A stretch of 57,783 nucleotides of DNA from Bacteroidota bacterium (GCA_963169455.1 CAUJDW010000070.1:1-57783); one strand, 5' to 3'. Shown: positions 1 to 9,344, counted from the first letter of the stretch. Numbers and translations: made by a program. Notes: a model not told the origin generated them from the sequence alone.

Positions 1-177
1 GTAAACCTTCCGCCTTCCGACTTCCGACTTCCGATTTCCGCCTTCCGCCCGCCCACTCGTTGCACTCGTGTTCGGGTAAACCTTCCGCCTTCCGCCCGCC
101 CACTCGTTGCACTCGTGTTCGGGTAAACCTTCCGACTTCCGACTTCCGATTTCCGATTTCCCCCTTCCCCCTTCCCC
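1..177. repeat. Nested tandem repeats (heptamer inside a longer unit)
   Basis: Three successive copies of a unit opening GTAAACCTTCCG start at 1, 76 and 123. The first two end in CACTCGTTGCACTCGTG followed by TTCGG. Inside each unit is a variable number of degenerate CTTCCGA/CTTCCGC heptamers, so unit length differs (75 and 47 bases). The third copy fades into a C/T-rich tract. It lies just 3' of the minus-strand oxidoreductase gene; the element may continue left of the window. No coding potential supported. Confidence 0.8.
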
Positions 178-897
178 TCACTCCTCCCTCGCCAGCTGGT
201 GGATCATATCGGAAGGGTAGACGTGCAGCCCCGGTTCCAGGTGTTGGGCGGCGGCGATCATGGCTTTGGCCACGATTTTGCCCTCAATCGGCCTGTACTT
301 ACCCAGCACGCCCCCTCCGGTCAGGCGGTCCAACCCCAGGGCGAAGCGCCCGGCCAGGCTTTCGGCGGGGCGGTTTTCACTGCGGCCGCCAAGCAGGACG
401 GAAGGCTGAAAAATATGGTGCGCCCAGAACGGCAGTTTTTTGACGGCATCTTCCAGTTCGCCTTTCACCCTGGAATAGAAGAAGAGTGAATCCCTGCTGG
501 CGCCCACCGAAGAGACCAGCAGCAACTGGCCCACGCCATTGCCGGAGGCCAGGCGGGCCGATTCGAGGGCGTAGCGGTAGTCGACCTGAAAGAAGGCTTC
601 CCTGCTGCCCGCCTTGGCCATGGTGGTTCCCAGGCAGGAAAAAAGGTCATGGCCATGGATCAGCGGCCCGTATTCGGACAGCCGGCTGAAATCGATCAGG
701 TGTTCTTCCAATCTGGGATGCTCCAGCCCGATGGAGCGCCGCGTAAAGATAACGACCTTCTGGTAGGCCGGGTGCTCCAGAAGCTGCCTGAGGCAATAGC
801 CGCCGATCAGGCCGGTGGCTCCAAACAGCAGGGCTGTTTTTTTGTGTTGAACGATTTCCAATGGGAACGGCTTTCGTTTGCAGAACTGGCGCGCCAT
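178..897 (-). CDS. NAD(P)-binding oxidoreductase, HTATIP2/SDR-like
   Basis: About 239 aa. The N-terminus carries the dinucleotide-binding motif GATGLIGG right after a short basic leader, typical of an atypical short-chain dehydrogenase Rossmann fold. Further along are the strand/loop LLLVSSVGA and the YSRVKGELE helix carrying the Tyr-x-x-x-Lys pattern, as in HTATIP2/TIP30-like and NAD(P)H-binding proteins. The substrate cannot be told. The ATG at 897 was chosen because the longer frame (to 1017) would run into the 3' end of the neighbouring DUF4249 gene. It is co-directional with that gene, 37 bases downstream. Family assignment is good; physiological role unknown. Confidence 0.8.
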   Translation of the reverse strand: MARQFCKRKPFPLEIVQHKKTALLFGATGLIGGYCLRQLLEHPAYQKVVIFTRRSIGLEHPRLEEHLIDFSRLSEYGPLIHGHDLFSCLGTTMAKAGSREAFFQVDYRYALESARLASGNGVGQLLLVSSVGASRDSLFFYSRVKGELEDAVKKLPFWAHHIFQPSVLLGGRSENRPAESLAGRFALGLDRLTGGGVLGKYRPIEGKIVAKAMIAAAQHLEPGLHVYPSDMIHQLAREE

Positions 898-934
898 TGC
901 CGGCGGCTGCCGGGGGCAAAGGTACAGAATTCTG

Positions 935-1870
935 TTACTTCTGAACCTGCAGTTCGTAGTATGTGGCCGACAATCCGCCCCAGATGCCCAGGCCGCCCTG
1001 TATGTTGGACTCCACAAGGGTGTAGTTGGAAAACGGCCCCTGATTGCTGGCGCTGTATTCCAGCGTATTCCAGAAATCGTAATGCGCCTTGTCGAGGCTG
1101 GCCCATTTGACGGTTATCCGGTCGCCTACCCGGTAGAGCCCGAAGGTTTCCAGGTCGAAGCTTTCCGTTCCCCGGGCTTCGGGCCGGTACAGGGGGAAGC
1201 TGGTTGAAGCGCCGCCGAAGAGCCTGTCGTCGAGAACGGATGATATCGAAGGTATAAAGCCTCCCTCATTGATGGCTACCTGGAAGCGGTAAAAGTTGGC
1301 CTGCCCGGCAGGGTCCGACAGGTAGCAAAGCAACTGGGCAAGGCTGTCAACGGGGTTGCCGGGCGGCTCCTGAAAACGCATGGAATCCAGGGGCGCGTGG
1401 AAGGGAATGGTGGTGACGGCTTCCAGGTACTGCCCGTCAGCTTCCACTTCCAGCGTGTAGGTTTTGCCCTCCTGGCCCATCATGGAGAATGTCAGGTCGA
1501 TATAGACACAGAAATTGAAACCGAGGCTGTCGGTATTCAACCCAAGAAGGTTTCCGGCCAGGGCTTTCTGGTCATTGTTCAGTTCTTCCAGGCATATTTC
1601 CGTCAGCGTGGCCACCCTTTCGCCGTCCGATACCCTGACAATAGCGTCGTGTACGAAGCTGTTCTCCAGCTCTTCGGCGCTAAGTTCGCTGAAAAAAGGC
1701 AGGCTGCGGGTCAGCGTCACATAGGGTGGGGTAGGCCGCCCGCCGGCTTCGATGTATCCCTCCACCACCAGCCTGGGCGGGAGGCCGGAACTATCCGGAA
1801 TGAATTCCTTTTCGCAGGAAAAGAGCAAGGGCAGTGCGGCAACCGCAAAAAAAGCAAACAATCGGTCCAT
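935..1870 (-). CDS. DUF4249 family lipoprotein
   Basis: 311 aa. The N-terminus is a lipoprotein signal ending LLFSC, with Cys19 as the predicted lipidated residue, so it is probably anchored in the outer membrane facing the periplasm or surface. The body reads as a DUF4249 protein (LVVEGYI near residue 35, beta-rich, ending YYELQVQK). In Bacteroidota this family usually sits beside a TonB-dependent receptor; none is present here, so the partner is elsewhere or absent. The gene lies between copA upstream and the oxidoreductase downstream on the same strand. No catalytic residues recognised. Confidence 0.8.
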   Translation of the reverse strand: MDRLFAFFAVAALPLLFSCEKEFIPDSSGLPPRLVVEGYIEAGGRPTPPYVTLTRSLPFFSELSAEELENSFVHDAIVRVSDGERVATLTEICLEELNNDQKALAGNLLGLNTDSLGFNFCVYIDLTFSMMGQEGKTYTLEVEADGQYLEAVTTIPFHAPLDSMRFQEPPGNPVDSLAQLLCYLSDPAGQANFYRFQVAINEGGFIPSISSVLDDRLFGGASTSFPLYRPEARGTESFDLETFGLYRVGDRITVKWASLDKAHYDFWNTLEYSASNQGPFSNYTLVESNIQGGLGIWGGLSATYYELQVQK

Positions 1871-1951
1871 GGATCGGTTTTTTTCGCACTGTGTAACAGC
1901 AGTACGCCCGGCCTTGTTTGCTCCGGCAGGCTTTTTTATTTGGATCGCCTT

Positions 1952-4075
1952 TTAAGGCTTCCCGATCCGCTTGTACTTCAGCCTTATGGAATTGCCGATC
2001 ACCACTACATCGGAGAAGGCCATGAACAGGGCGCCCCACATGGGGTTGAGGTAGCCCATGGCAGCAATGGGGATGGCGACGATATTATAGGCGAAGGCCC
2101 AGAACAGGTTCTGCCGGATAGTCAGGACGGTGTGTTCGCTGATCGACAGGGCTCGTTCCAGGGAAGCGAGCTTGCCGTTCAGCAGGACGACCTGCGCGGA
2201 TTGTATCGCCACCTGGGAGGCGTTGCTCAGGGAAACGCCGATGGTGGCTTTGGCCAGGGCCGGAGCGTCGTTGATGCCGTCGCCGACCATGGCGGTGGGA
2301 GCGCTGCGGGAAAGGGCCTCCACAACAGCGAGTTTCTGTTCGGGCAGTTGTTCGGCGTGCACCTCTCCGATGCCGAGCTGTGCGGCAACTTCCTCCACCC
2401 TGTCGCGGCGGTCGCCGCTGAGCACCACCGGCCGGATGCCCCTTTTTTTGAGAAAACCGACCGTTTCCCGGGCATCGGGTTTCAACTCGTCCGCAATCTC
2501 GATGCTGGCCAGCAGGCGTCCGTTTTCGGTCAGGAAAAGCTGCCCTTCCTCAGGCTCCGCCGGCTGATCCAGGATGCGCCGGGAGCCGATGCGGAAGACG
2601 TTGCCTTCGGCGTCGGTGGCGGACACCCCCAGCCCTTTCTGTTCTTCAACCTGCACCAGCGATATGCCCGTTCCGTTCAGCCGGCTTTCGAGCGCCTTGG
2701 CCAGGGAGCGGGCTATGGGGTGAGAGGAGTGTTGCTCCAGCTTGTATATCAGCGCATTTGTGCGCGCCTCCTGCCCCTGGTGGTAGGTAATGTTGCCTAT
2801 GGCGAACTGGCCTGTCGTCAGGGTGCCGGTTTTGTCGAAAACTACATTTTTGATGTTGGAAAAAATTTCCAGCGTCTGCCCGCCCTTGACCAGGATGCCG
2901 TTTTTCGCCAGGCGGCCCACGCCCACCATGACGGCAGTAGGCGTGGCCAGCCCCATGGCGCAGGGGCAGGAGATGACCAGCACGGCTATGGCGTTCATCA
3001 GGGATTGCTGGAAGGGGCGGTCAAATACCAGAAAGGTTAGCAAAAACGTCAGCAGGGCGATGCCCAGGACGGCCGGGACGAATATGGCGCTGATCCGGTC
3101 GGCCAGCCGCTGGATAGGCGGTTTGTCCTGTTGCGCCGTTTTTACCAGCTCGATCATCTGGCTTAACACCGTGTCACGCCCGGTTGCGGTGACCTTCATG
3201 CGCATGTTGCCGGAAAGGACGATGGAGGAGCCGATGACGCTGTCGCCGGGCTTTTTATCCACCGGAAGGCTTTCCCCGGTGAGCATGGATTCATCTATAC
3301 TTACGGTTCCTTCCTCGATTAGCCCGTCGAGCGGCGCCTTGTCGCCCTCATTGACCTGGAGGACGTCACCTACCTGTACCTCTTCTCTGTTCAGGCTCAC
3401 TACCGCACCTGAGGGCGTCACCTTCCACGCCTTTTCGGCCTGCAGGCGGGCCAGTTCGCCGATCGCGGTGGTCGTCTGGGCCACGGCCCGTTTTTCCAGC
3501 CAGTTGCCTATCAGCACCAGCGTGATGATGGTGGCGCTGGTTTCGTAAAAGATGTAATCCGCTTCCCAAAGGAATGTGCCGATAAGGCTGTAAATAAAAG
3601 CGGCGGTGCTGCCCGTAAAGATCAGCACATCCATGTTGGGTATCCCGCCTTTTACGGAACTCAGGGCGCTGCGGCCAAAGTGGAGAAAGCCAATGGCGAA
3701 TGGCGGCAGGCAGATCAGCAACTGCAGCCAGTAGTTGTCCATGACGGCCAGGTGGATGCCTGCAGCCATCAACAGGTGGTGCGACAGCAGGGGCAGGGTG
3801 AACAGCGCGCTGATGATCAGCTTGCGCTCCAGCGTCCACCACTCAAGCGGGCTTTTGGATTCTTCCTCAACTACCGTGTACCCCAGTTTGTGGATGCCCT
3901 TCTTTACTTCGTCAAGCGTGATGGTGGCCGCCCCCTGCCGGTAGCGCACCTCCCGGGTCTGGAAATTTACGTAGACGTCTTCCAGGCCCTTTCGCTCCAG
4001 AAACCGGTTGAGGCTGGCCGCACAGTTGTTGCAGTTCATGCCGTCGACGGTGAGTTCTACGATTTTATCCGCCAT
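1952..4075 (-). CDS. copA: Heavy-metal (copper-type) P1B-ATPase
   Basis: 707 aa, the usual length for a CopA/CtpA-type exporter with one N-terminal metal-binding domain. Visible in order: HMA domain with GMNCNNC (residues 12-18), membrane pairs around 85-200, actuator motif TGES (266-269), the metal-selective transmembrane CPC (370-372), phosphorylation loop DKTGT with Asp414, the nucleotide-site SHP (451-453) and GDGINDAPAL near the C-terminus. CPC plus a GMxCxxC HMA domain points to Cu(I), driving it out of the cytoplasm by ATP hydrolysis; Ag(I) is also possible. ATG at 4075. No copper-responsive regulator or chaperone is adjacent, so control is not evident. Confidence 0.93.
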   Translation of the reverse strand: MADKIVELTVDGMNCNNCAASLNRFLERKGLEDVYVNFQTREVRYRQGAATITLDEVKKGIHKLGYTVVEEESKSPLEWWTLERKLIISALFTLPLLSHHLLMAAGIHLAVMDNYWLQLLICLPPFAIGFLHFGRSALSSVKGGIPNMDVLIFTGSTAAFIYSLIGTFLWEADYIFYETSATIITLVLIGNWLEKRAVAQTTTAIGELARLQAEKAWKVTPSGAVVSLNREEVQVGDVLQVNEGDKAPLDGLIEEGTVSIDESMLTGESLPVDKKPGDSVIGSSIVLSGNMRMKVTATGRDTVLSQMIELVKTAQQDKPPIQRLADRISAIFVPAVLGIALLTFLLTFLVFDRPFQQSLMNAIAVLVISCPCAMGLATPTAVMVGVGRLAKNGILVKGGQTLEIFSNIKNVVFDKTGTLTTGQFAIGNITYHQGQEARTNALIYKLEQHSSHPIARSLAKALESRLNGTGISLVQVEEQKGLGVSATDAEGNVFRIGSRRILDQPAEPEEGQLFLTENGRLLASIEIADELKPDARETVGFLKKRGIRPVVLSGDRRDRVEEVAAQLGIGEVHAEQLPEQKLAVVEALSRSAPTAMVGDGINDAPALAKATIGVSLSNASQVAIQSAQVVLLNGKLASLERALSISEHTVLTIRQNLFWAFAYNIVAIPIAAMGYLNPMWGALFMAFSDVVVIGNSIRLKYKRIGKP

Positions 4076-4282
4076 AATAATTTGAAGTCTCTTGGCCTTT
4101 TAATACTTTGGAGCCCCTGGAATTTACAGGCAGAGGGCCCCCTTTTTCATTCATAACAGCCCGGGGCGCTGTTTTGTGCGCCGGCCGTTTTTCCCCCCTG
4201 GTTTTAAACCCGGGGCGCCTTTCGCGTTTTTATTAATACAGCCCACAATATTATTAACATTCTAAATAAAAACCAGTCCGTA

Positions 4283-5068
4283 ATGAGAACGCTAGGTATT
4301 TTTTTGTTTTTGTCCATTTTCTTCACCGCCTGCCAGAACAGCCCGAAAGGGGGAGAAGAGCAGGCGCAGGCGGAAACGCCTGAAATGAAATATAAGTTGA
4401 CGCCTTTCGCCGAATCGGCTGCTTTCCCCGATGCGAAGATCGAGGACATGAAATTTGAAAACGGTAAGTTCAAATTCGCTATCGGCGGGGAAAGCTACAA
4501 ACTGGGCGTGCAGACCCCCGATGCCGGAGCCAAGATGTGCGCCAACTCCGCCGAGGGGCAACACATCCACCTGATCGTCGACAACGAGCCCTATGCCGCC
4601 AAATACCAGGCGGAATTCGATTACGAAATCCCGGATGGCAGCCACTACCTCCTGGCTTTCCTTTCCCGTTCCTACCACGAAAGCATTAAAACCCAGGAGG
4701 CTTTCAGAGCGGAGAAAGTCATGGTCAGCGGCAACACCATCACCGAAAGCGAACCGGCCAGCGGGCCGATGCTGTTTTACAGCCGCCCCAAAGGAACTTA
4801 CACGGGCAAGGCGGAAACGGAAAAGGTCATGCTGGATTTCTACCTCGTCAACGCCTCAATGGGCGAAGGCTATAAAGTCAAAGCAGACATCAACGGGGAA
4901 ACCCACCTGCTGGATAGCTGGCAGCCTTACTACATCGAAGGCCTGCCCATGGGTGAAAATACCATCACCCTCACTTTGGTGGATAGGGAAGGCAACCCGG
5001 TTCAGGCGCCGCTCAACCCCGTTTCCAGAACCTTTACCCTGCAGGAAGACCCCGCGCCCGCCAACTGA
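4283..5068 (+). CDS. Uncharacterised lipoprotein, DUF4399-like segments
   Basis: 261 aa. Lipoprotein signal with FFTAC, lipidated Cys17, followed by an acidic spacer. The central part contains QHIHLIVDNEPY and a following IPDGSHYLLAF segment, which resemble the HxHLxxD...G.H.L repeats of DUF4399-type periplasmic proteins; a second copy of the pattern (HLLDSWQPYYIEGLPMGENTITL) lies near the C-terminus. No enzyme motif seen. It stands alone, divergent from copA (207 bases apart) and convergent with lptD, and probably has its own promoter. The family link is a weak motif-level resemblance. Confidence 0.75.
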   Translation: MRTLGIFLFLSIFFTACQNSPKGGEEQAQAETPEMKYKLTPFAESAAFPDAKIEDMKFENGKFKFAIGGESYKLGVQTPDAGAKMCANSAEGQHIHLIVDNEPYAAKYQAEFDYEIPDGSHYLLAFLSRSYHESIKTQEAFRAEKVMVSGNTITESEPASGPMLFYSRPKGTYTGKAETEKVMLDFYLVNASMGEGYKVKADINGETHLLDSWQPYYIEGLPMGENTITLTLVDREGNPVQAPLNPVSRTFTLQEDPAPAN

Positions 5069-5095
5069 CAGCCCGGGGAATGAGGGAGGATTTGG

Positions 5096-5132
5096 ATGCC
5101 CGGCGGCCTGGCCAAAGGCCGCACCCGGGCAT
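5096..5132. terminator. Strong GC hairpin between convergent genes
   Basis: Stem ATGCCCGG pairs with CCGGGCAT, and an inner stem CGGCCT pairs with AGGCCG around a short GGCCAA loop. It occupies the gap between the ends of the lipoprotein gene (5068) and lptD (5139), where a bidirectional terminator is expected. There is no strong T-tract on either side, so it may instead be an mRNA-end stabilising hairpin. Confidence 0.5.
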
Positions 5133-5138
5133 ACTGCC

Positions 5139-7829
5139 CTAAAACTGGCTTCGCGCGTCCGCATTATTCCTATTGTAGGGGATTTTGAGGAAGTCCAGGG
5201 AGCCGGGGTTGACGCCGACGTTGAAGGTGTAGGTTCCACGGGTCGGTTGCCAGTTCAGGCTCATCTGCCAGCAGTGCAGGTTGCGGGTAAAGCCCACGGA
5301 GGGGTAGGTCAGGCCCTTTCGGACGAAATCGTAGCCGAAGTTGCCGATGTTGACTCCCCAGTTTTTGGTGAGCTGGATATTGCCCTGGCAGTTGATGGAG
5401 TGGGTTTGGATGAAGAAGGTATCCCTGCCGTCGGGCTGGCCGAGCCAGTTGAGGGTGAGGTTGTGGCTGATGCGGAAGTTTTCGAACAGGCTTAGGAAAT
5501 CCGTCTCTTCAATCGGGCGGTTTTGCTCTTCGAGAGGGTCCTCCACCACTTTTTCTTCTTCACCCATAAAAAGGGCGCGGATTTTGCCGACGGTGATATT
5601 GGTATTGAAGCGGGCATTGGCGTTGACGAAGCGCAGCAGCCTGCCGTCGCGCCGCCAGGAGAACTCGTTTATGCGGCGGATGCTGCGCCCGTCCTGTATC
5701 GCGGCGTAAGGGTCGAACTGGGCCTGCGCGGAAAAAGTGGTCATGCCCTTGAACAGGCGGGTGGTGCCGTTGACGTTGACCGGGCTCCAGTTTAGCGAGT
5801 CGGCGGCAAAGTTGTAGTTGCCGTTGACGACCAGGTTGTCGAACAGCTTGAGCTTTTTATCGGTGGAATCCTTTTTCGAAAGGAATTTCGCTTCGAAGAT
5901 GTTGTTCAGGCTGTAATTGAGGGCCATCTGCCGCCCTCCCTGGGGCGGCCCCCCGTAGATGGCGCCCTGGAAGATGGAGTAATCGTTGAAGACATCGGGG
6001 TCGACGGTGCTTTGCACGCTTTTGATGTACCCCAGCTCCGGCCGCGTATAATCGGGGGTGTAGCTGAATGACAGGCTGGGTTTGATCACGTGGCGGATGC
6101 CCCGCAGGCGCCCGCGGTTGAAGCGCAGGGTGCCGAAAACCTGGGTGTTGAGGCTGATGCTGGCGCTCAGTTCCCGGTAGGATTTGAAGCCGGGGATGAG
6201 GGTGTCGTTCACCGCGCCGTAGGAAAGAGTATCGTAAGTTTCGATCCCGTTGTTAAACATGGTGTCGACCTTGAGTTCGGGGATGAAATCCCGGCGCAGG
6301 GATTTGAGGTACCATACCTCGTTGTAGTTTACCCCCGGGTTCAGGTTGAAGTATTTGAGCACCTTGAAGGATGTTCCCGTGGAAACAGACTGCTGGACGC
6401 CGAACTGGGCGTCATCCAGCGTCTGCTGGCTGAAAAGGGTCGTATCGGTGGCTTCGAACCGGTTGCGGGCCTCGCCCTGGTAGCGCAGGGTGATGTCCTC
6501 GTACCAGCGCTTGGGCCCGGTGCGCTCCTGGCGCCGGAAAGGGTACAGCGCCTGGGTCTGGAACTTCACATTGGGGAAGTTGATGGTCACCTTGCGCGTA
6601 GCGGAGTTCTGGTTGTGGCTGAGGCTGGCGTTGAGGTTGATGGGTTTGTCGCGCCAGTTTTTGCTGAAAGCCAGGTTGGAGTTCAGCTGGTTCTGCAGAA
6701 CGCGCTCGGCGTCGTTGAAAACGCGGCTCTGGTAGTTGTTGGTCTGTATATTGATCGAGCCCCCGAAATTGTTGGTCGGGTGCGCGCTGCGCTCCTGCCG
6801 GTGTGACCAGGCAAAGCGGTAGGAGGTAGGGCGGGTCACCAGGCCTTCGTCATCTTCACTTCGGCGCTGGTCGAAGCCGAAATCGAAGTTGCCGGCGTAT
6901 TTATAGCGCTTTTTGTATTGCGAAGAAGCATTGACTCCCCAGGTGCCCTTCAGGTAAATATTGCCGGTGACGGAGAGGTTGAAGTGCTCGCTTACCGGGA
7001 AAAACCAGCCGATGCCTTCCAGCCCGAAGCCCCATTGTGGCGAGTACTGGTAGTCGCGGGGGAAAAGCAGGCCGGTGCGGCGCCCCTGGGAGATGGGGAA
7101 AAAGCCGAATGGCAGCCACAGAGGCGTCGGCACGCCCATGATTTCCAGATTGGATGGCCCGACTACGACCAGCTTGTTGGGGATGACCTTCTGCCTTCGG
7201 CTCCGGATGCCGAAGTGCGGGTCATCATGGGTGCAGGTCGTAAAGATGGCCCCCTGGCTGTAAATGACGTCCTGGCCTGTTTCCGTGGAGTCGCGGGCGG
7301 GATTGCTGATGAACTTGGAACGCGCTCCGTGAACGATGACATCATTCTGCTGGGTGGTCACTTCGTAAACCACCCCTTTCCTGGTCTGGAAGTTGTAGCG
7401 CATGCTGTCGGCGGTGAAGCTTTGGCTGCCATCCGAGAACTCCGGCATCTGAGCGGGGCGCCCGAGGCTGTCCGGCATGCCTTCCGCCGTGACGATGTTC
7501 GTTTTCCAGTCAAAAACAATATGCCCTGCTTTCAGGTTGATCGAAGAATAAGTGACGGAAGCCTCGCCGTAGAGGTGGATTTTCTGTCCGATGATATCAT
7601 AAATCATGGAGTCCCGGGCGTTGTATTCCACCGGTGCATCGAGGGAGTCTCTGGAGTAGGTAAATTGCGCCAGGGATACGCTCAGGCTGTCGGGCGGCAA
7701 AGGCAGGCTATCCGCCACGGCCGGGGGGGGAATCGCGCCGGGAAGGGCGGAGATGCTGTCCTGCTGGGCGAACAGCGGGAGCAATGGCCATAGGAGGGAA
7801 ATAATTATTATTGGTAACTTTGCGCTCAA
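5139..7829 (-). CDS. lptD: LPS-assembly outer-membrane protein LptD (Bacteroidota type)
   Basis: 896 aa. Signal peptide SLLWPLLPLFAQ at the N-terminus, then an OstA/LptA-like jelly-roll region (roughly residues 70-200, with VTYSSINLKAGHIVFDW and KGVVYEVTTQ strands) and a long C-terminal beta-barrel rich in alternating aromatic strands. LptD with LptE inserts lipopolysaccharide into the outer leaflet. The only usable start in this frame is TTG at 7829: an in-frame stop lies just upstream and no ATG or GTG precedes the signal peptide. It is divergent from the amidase gene with 23 bases between. The LptD/amidase/MCE arrangement is a recurrent envelope block in Bacteroidota. The function is inferred from family. 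Confidence 0.85.
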   Translation of the reverse strand: MSAKLPIIIISLLWPLLPLFAQQDSISALPGAIPPPAVADSLPLPPDSLSVSLAQFTYSRDSLDAPVEYNARDSMIYDIIGQKIHLYGEASVTYSSINLKAGHIVFDWKTNIVTAEGMPDSLGRPAQMPEFSDGSQSFTADSMRYNFQTRKGVVYEVTTQQNDVIVHGARSKFISNPARDSTETGQDVIYSQGAIFTTCTHDDPHFGIRSRRQKVIPNKLVVVGPSNLEIMGVPTPLWLPFGFFPISQGRRTGLLFPRDYQYSPQWGFGLEGIGWFFPVSEHFNLSVTGNIYLKGTWGVNASSQYKKRYKYAGNFDFGFDQRRSEDDEGLVTRPTSYRFAWSHRQERSAHPTNNFGGSINIQTNNYQSRVFNDAERVLQNQLNSNLAFSKNWRDKPINLNASLSHNQNSATRKVTINFPNVKFQTQALYPFRRQERTGPKRWYEDITLRYQGEARNRFEATDTTLFSQQTLDDAQFGVQQSVSTGTSFKVLKYFNLNPGVNYNEVWYLKSLRRDFIPELKVDTMFNNGIETYDTLSYGAVNDTLIPGFKSYRELSASISLNTQVFGTLRFNRGRLRGIRHVIKPSLSFSYTPDYTRPELGYIKSVQSTVDPDVFNDYSIFQGAIYGGPPQGGRQMALNYSLNNIFEAKFLSKKDSTDKKLKLFDNLVVNGNYNFAADSLNWSPVNVNGTTRLFKGMTTFSAQAQFDPYAAIQDGRSIRRINEFSWRRDGRLLRFVNANARFNTNITVGKIRALFMGEEEKVVEDPLEEQNRPIEETDFLSLFENFRISHNLTLNWLGQPDGRDTFFIQTHSINCQGNIQLTKNWGVNIGNFGYDFVRKGLTYPSVGFTRNLHCWQMSLNWQPTRGTYTFNVGVNPGSLDFLKIPYNRNNADARSQF
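7815..7822 (+). promoter_or_regulatory. Putative Bacteroidota -7 box TAACTTTG
   Basis: Matches the Bacteroidota consensus TAnnTTTG, 30 bases upstream of the amidase ATG. It lies inside the first codons of the divergent lptD gene. No clear TTG -33 element was seen. Confidence 0.45.
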
Positions 7830-7852
7830 GGATATAACTACGTTAAACTGCT

Positions 7853-9286
7853 ATGACGAAAGCGGTGACCTTATTTCAAACGTTTTTTCTTTTTCTCCTG
7901 CCATTCGCGCAGGATGGGATTAACTTTTCGTTATCCTTTCCTGGTAGTGGGGCCGGAAATGATGCAAATGCTCCGGCCATTTCCAGGCAGGATCCTCCCG
8001 CCGCCGCTTTTGCCCCCGGCCACAGGATGGGCAAAGTTATCAAAGAAAGCATAATTGAGAAAACGGAATACCGGATAAAAACGGTGGTCATCGATGCCGG
8101 GCACGGCGGGCACGACCCCGGCTGCCTGGGCAGCAACTCGCAGGAAAAACACCTGGCTCTGGCCATGGCCAAAAAGCTGGCCGAAGGCATACAGCGCCGC
8201 TTCCCGGAAGTAAAGGTCATCCTCACGCGCGACAAGGACGTCTTCATCCCGCTGCACGAGCGGGCGGCGATCGCCAACCGCAATGAGGCCGACCTGTTCA
8301 TTTCCATCCACTGCAACTTTATGCCCGGCTCCCGCGCCACGCAGGGCTCCGAAACCTATGTAATGGGCCTGCATACGGCCGAACACAACCTCGAAGTGGC
8401 CAAAAGGGAAAATGCCTCGATCCTGCTGGAGGAGGACTACCGCAGCAACTACGACTACGACCCCAACTCTCCGGAAGGCCATATCATGCTGAGCATGTTC
8501 CAGAACGCCTATCTGGAACAGAGTATCCTGTTCGCCGAAAAGGTGGAGCAGAAATTCGCTTCTTATGCCCAGCGCAAGAGCCGCGGAGTCAAGCAGGCCG
8601 GCTTCGTGGTGCTCAGGGAGACGGCCATGCCCAGCGTCCTGGTGGAAGCAGGCTTCCTGAGCAACCGCGAAGAGGAAGCCTTTCTTAGTGATGAAAATGG
8701 CCAGTACGCCATCGCCGGAGCAATCCTGTCAGCCTTCGAAGAATACAAACTGGAAGTGGACGGCGGCGTGCTGGCCGCCGGATCGGCTTCGGGTGCGCCG
8801 CCCCCTGCCGCCGCAACACCTTCCTTTTCTCCGCCTTCCGATGCAGGAACCAATGGCCGCGGCTTGCCGGCTCCTTCAAGCTCAAACCCTCAGAATCCAT
8901 CAGCTAATACTCCTGTCACCCTCCGGCAGGCGCCGGTTGCGGCTCCTCAGCCCGCTGCCATTTCGCCCGGCCCTTCGGCGGGCGCCACGCCGCCCCCGCC
9001 GGTGGAAGAACGCGCCGGCATACAGTTCCACGTGCAGTTATCGGCCAACTCAAAACCTCTGGATACCAGCGACCCCCGCTGGCGCAATACGGGTTATCTC
9101 ATCGAGCTTGTGCGCGAGGACAACCTCTATAAATATCAGGCCCGCAATTTTTCAAGCCTCCAGCAGGCCTTCGAAGCCAGGCTCCTGCTCCAGGCCCGCG
9201 GTTTTCCCGATGCTTTTATCGTCGCCTACAAGAACGGCAGGCGCATTTCGATGGAACAAGCCAAGCAGGAACTGGGAATCCCCTGA
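7853..9286 (+). CDS. N-acetylmuramoyl-L-alanine amidase with SPOR-like tail
   Basis: 477 aa. Signal peptide at residues 1-20, then an Amidase_3 zinc hydrolase domain from about residue 75: VVIDAGHGGHDPG supplies the first Zn-binding His (His84), a Glu follows in SQEKHLAL, the second His is in FISIHCNF, and the catalytic Glu is in VLVEAGFLSN. This is the AmiA/B/C fold that cleaves the MurNAc-L-Ala bond during daughter-cell separation. A Pro/Ala/Ser-rich linker (about 310-380) leads to a C-terminal segment (about 385-465) with VQLSANS and QARGFPDAFIVAYKNG, read here as a SPOR-like domain that would bind denuded glycan at the septum. Followed by the MCE gene 58 bases on. Confidence 0.9.
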   Translation: MTKAVTLFQTFFLFLLPFAQDGINFSLSFPGSGAGNDANAPAISRQDPPAAAFAPGHRMGKVIKESIIEKTEYRIKTVVIDAGHGGHDPGCLGSNSQEKHLALAMAKKLAEGIQRRFPEVKVILTRDKDVFIPLHERAAIANRNEADLFISIHCNFMPGSRATQGSETYVMGLHTAEHNLEVAKRENASILLEEDYRSNYDYDPNSPEGHIMLSMFQNAYLEQSILFAEKVEQKFASYAQRKSRGVKQAGFVVLRETAMPSVLVEAGFLSNREEEAFLSDENGQYAIAGAILSAFEEYKLEVDGGVLAAGSASGAPPPAAATPSFSPPSDAGTNGRGLPAPSSSNPQNPSANTPVTLRQAPVAAPQPAAISPGPSAGATPPPPVEERAGIQFHVQLSANSKPLDTSDPRWRNTGYLIELVREDNLYKYQARNFSSLQQAFEARLLLQARGFPDAFIVAYKNGRRISMEQAKQELGIP

Positions 9287-9313
9287 ATGCGGCAGAATTA
9301 AATCCTAATTTTA

Positions 9314-9321
9314 TACCTTTG
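9314..9321 (+). promoter_or_regulatory. Putative -7 box TACCTTTG
   Basis: Exact TAnnTTTG match in the gap between the amidase and MCE genes, 31 bases before the MCE ATG. It suggests the MCE gene can be transcribed independently of the amidase. No obvious -33 TTG. Confidence 0.45.
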
Positions 9322-9344
9322 CCACGCTTAAAACCGAAACGATC

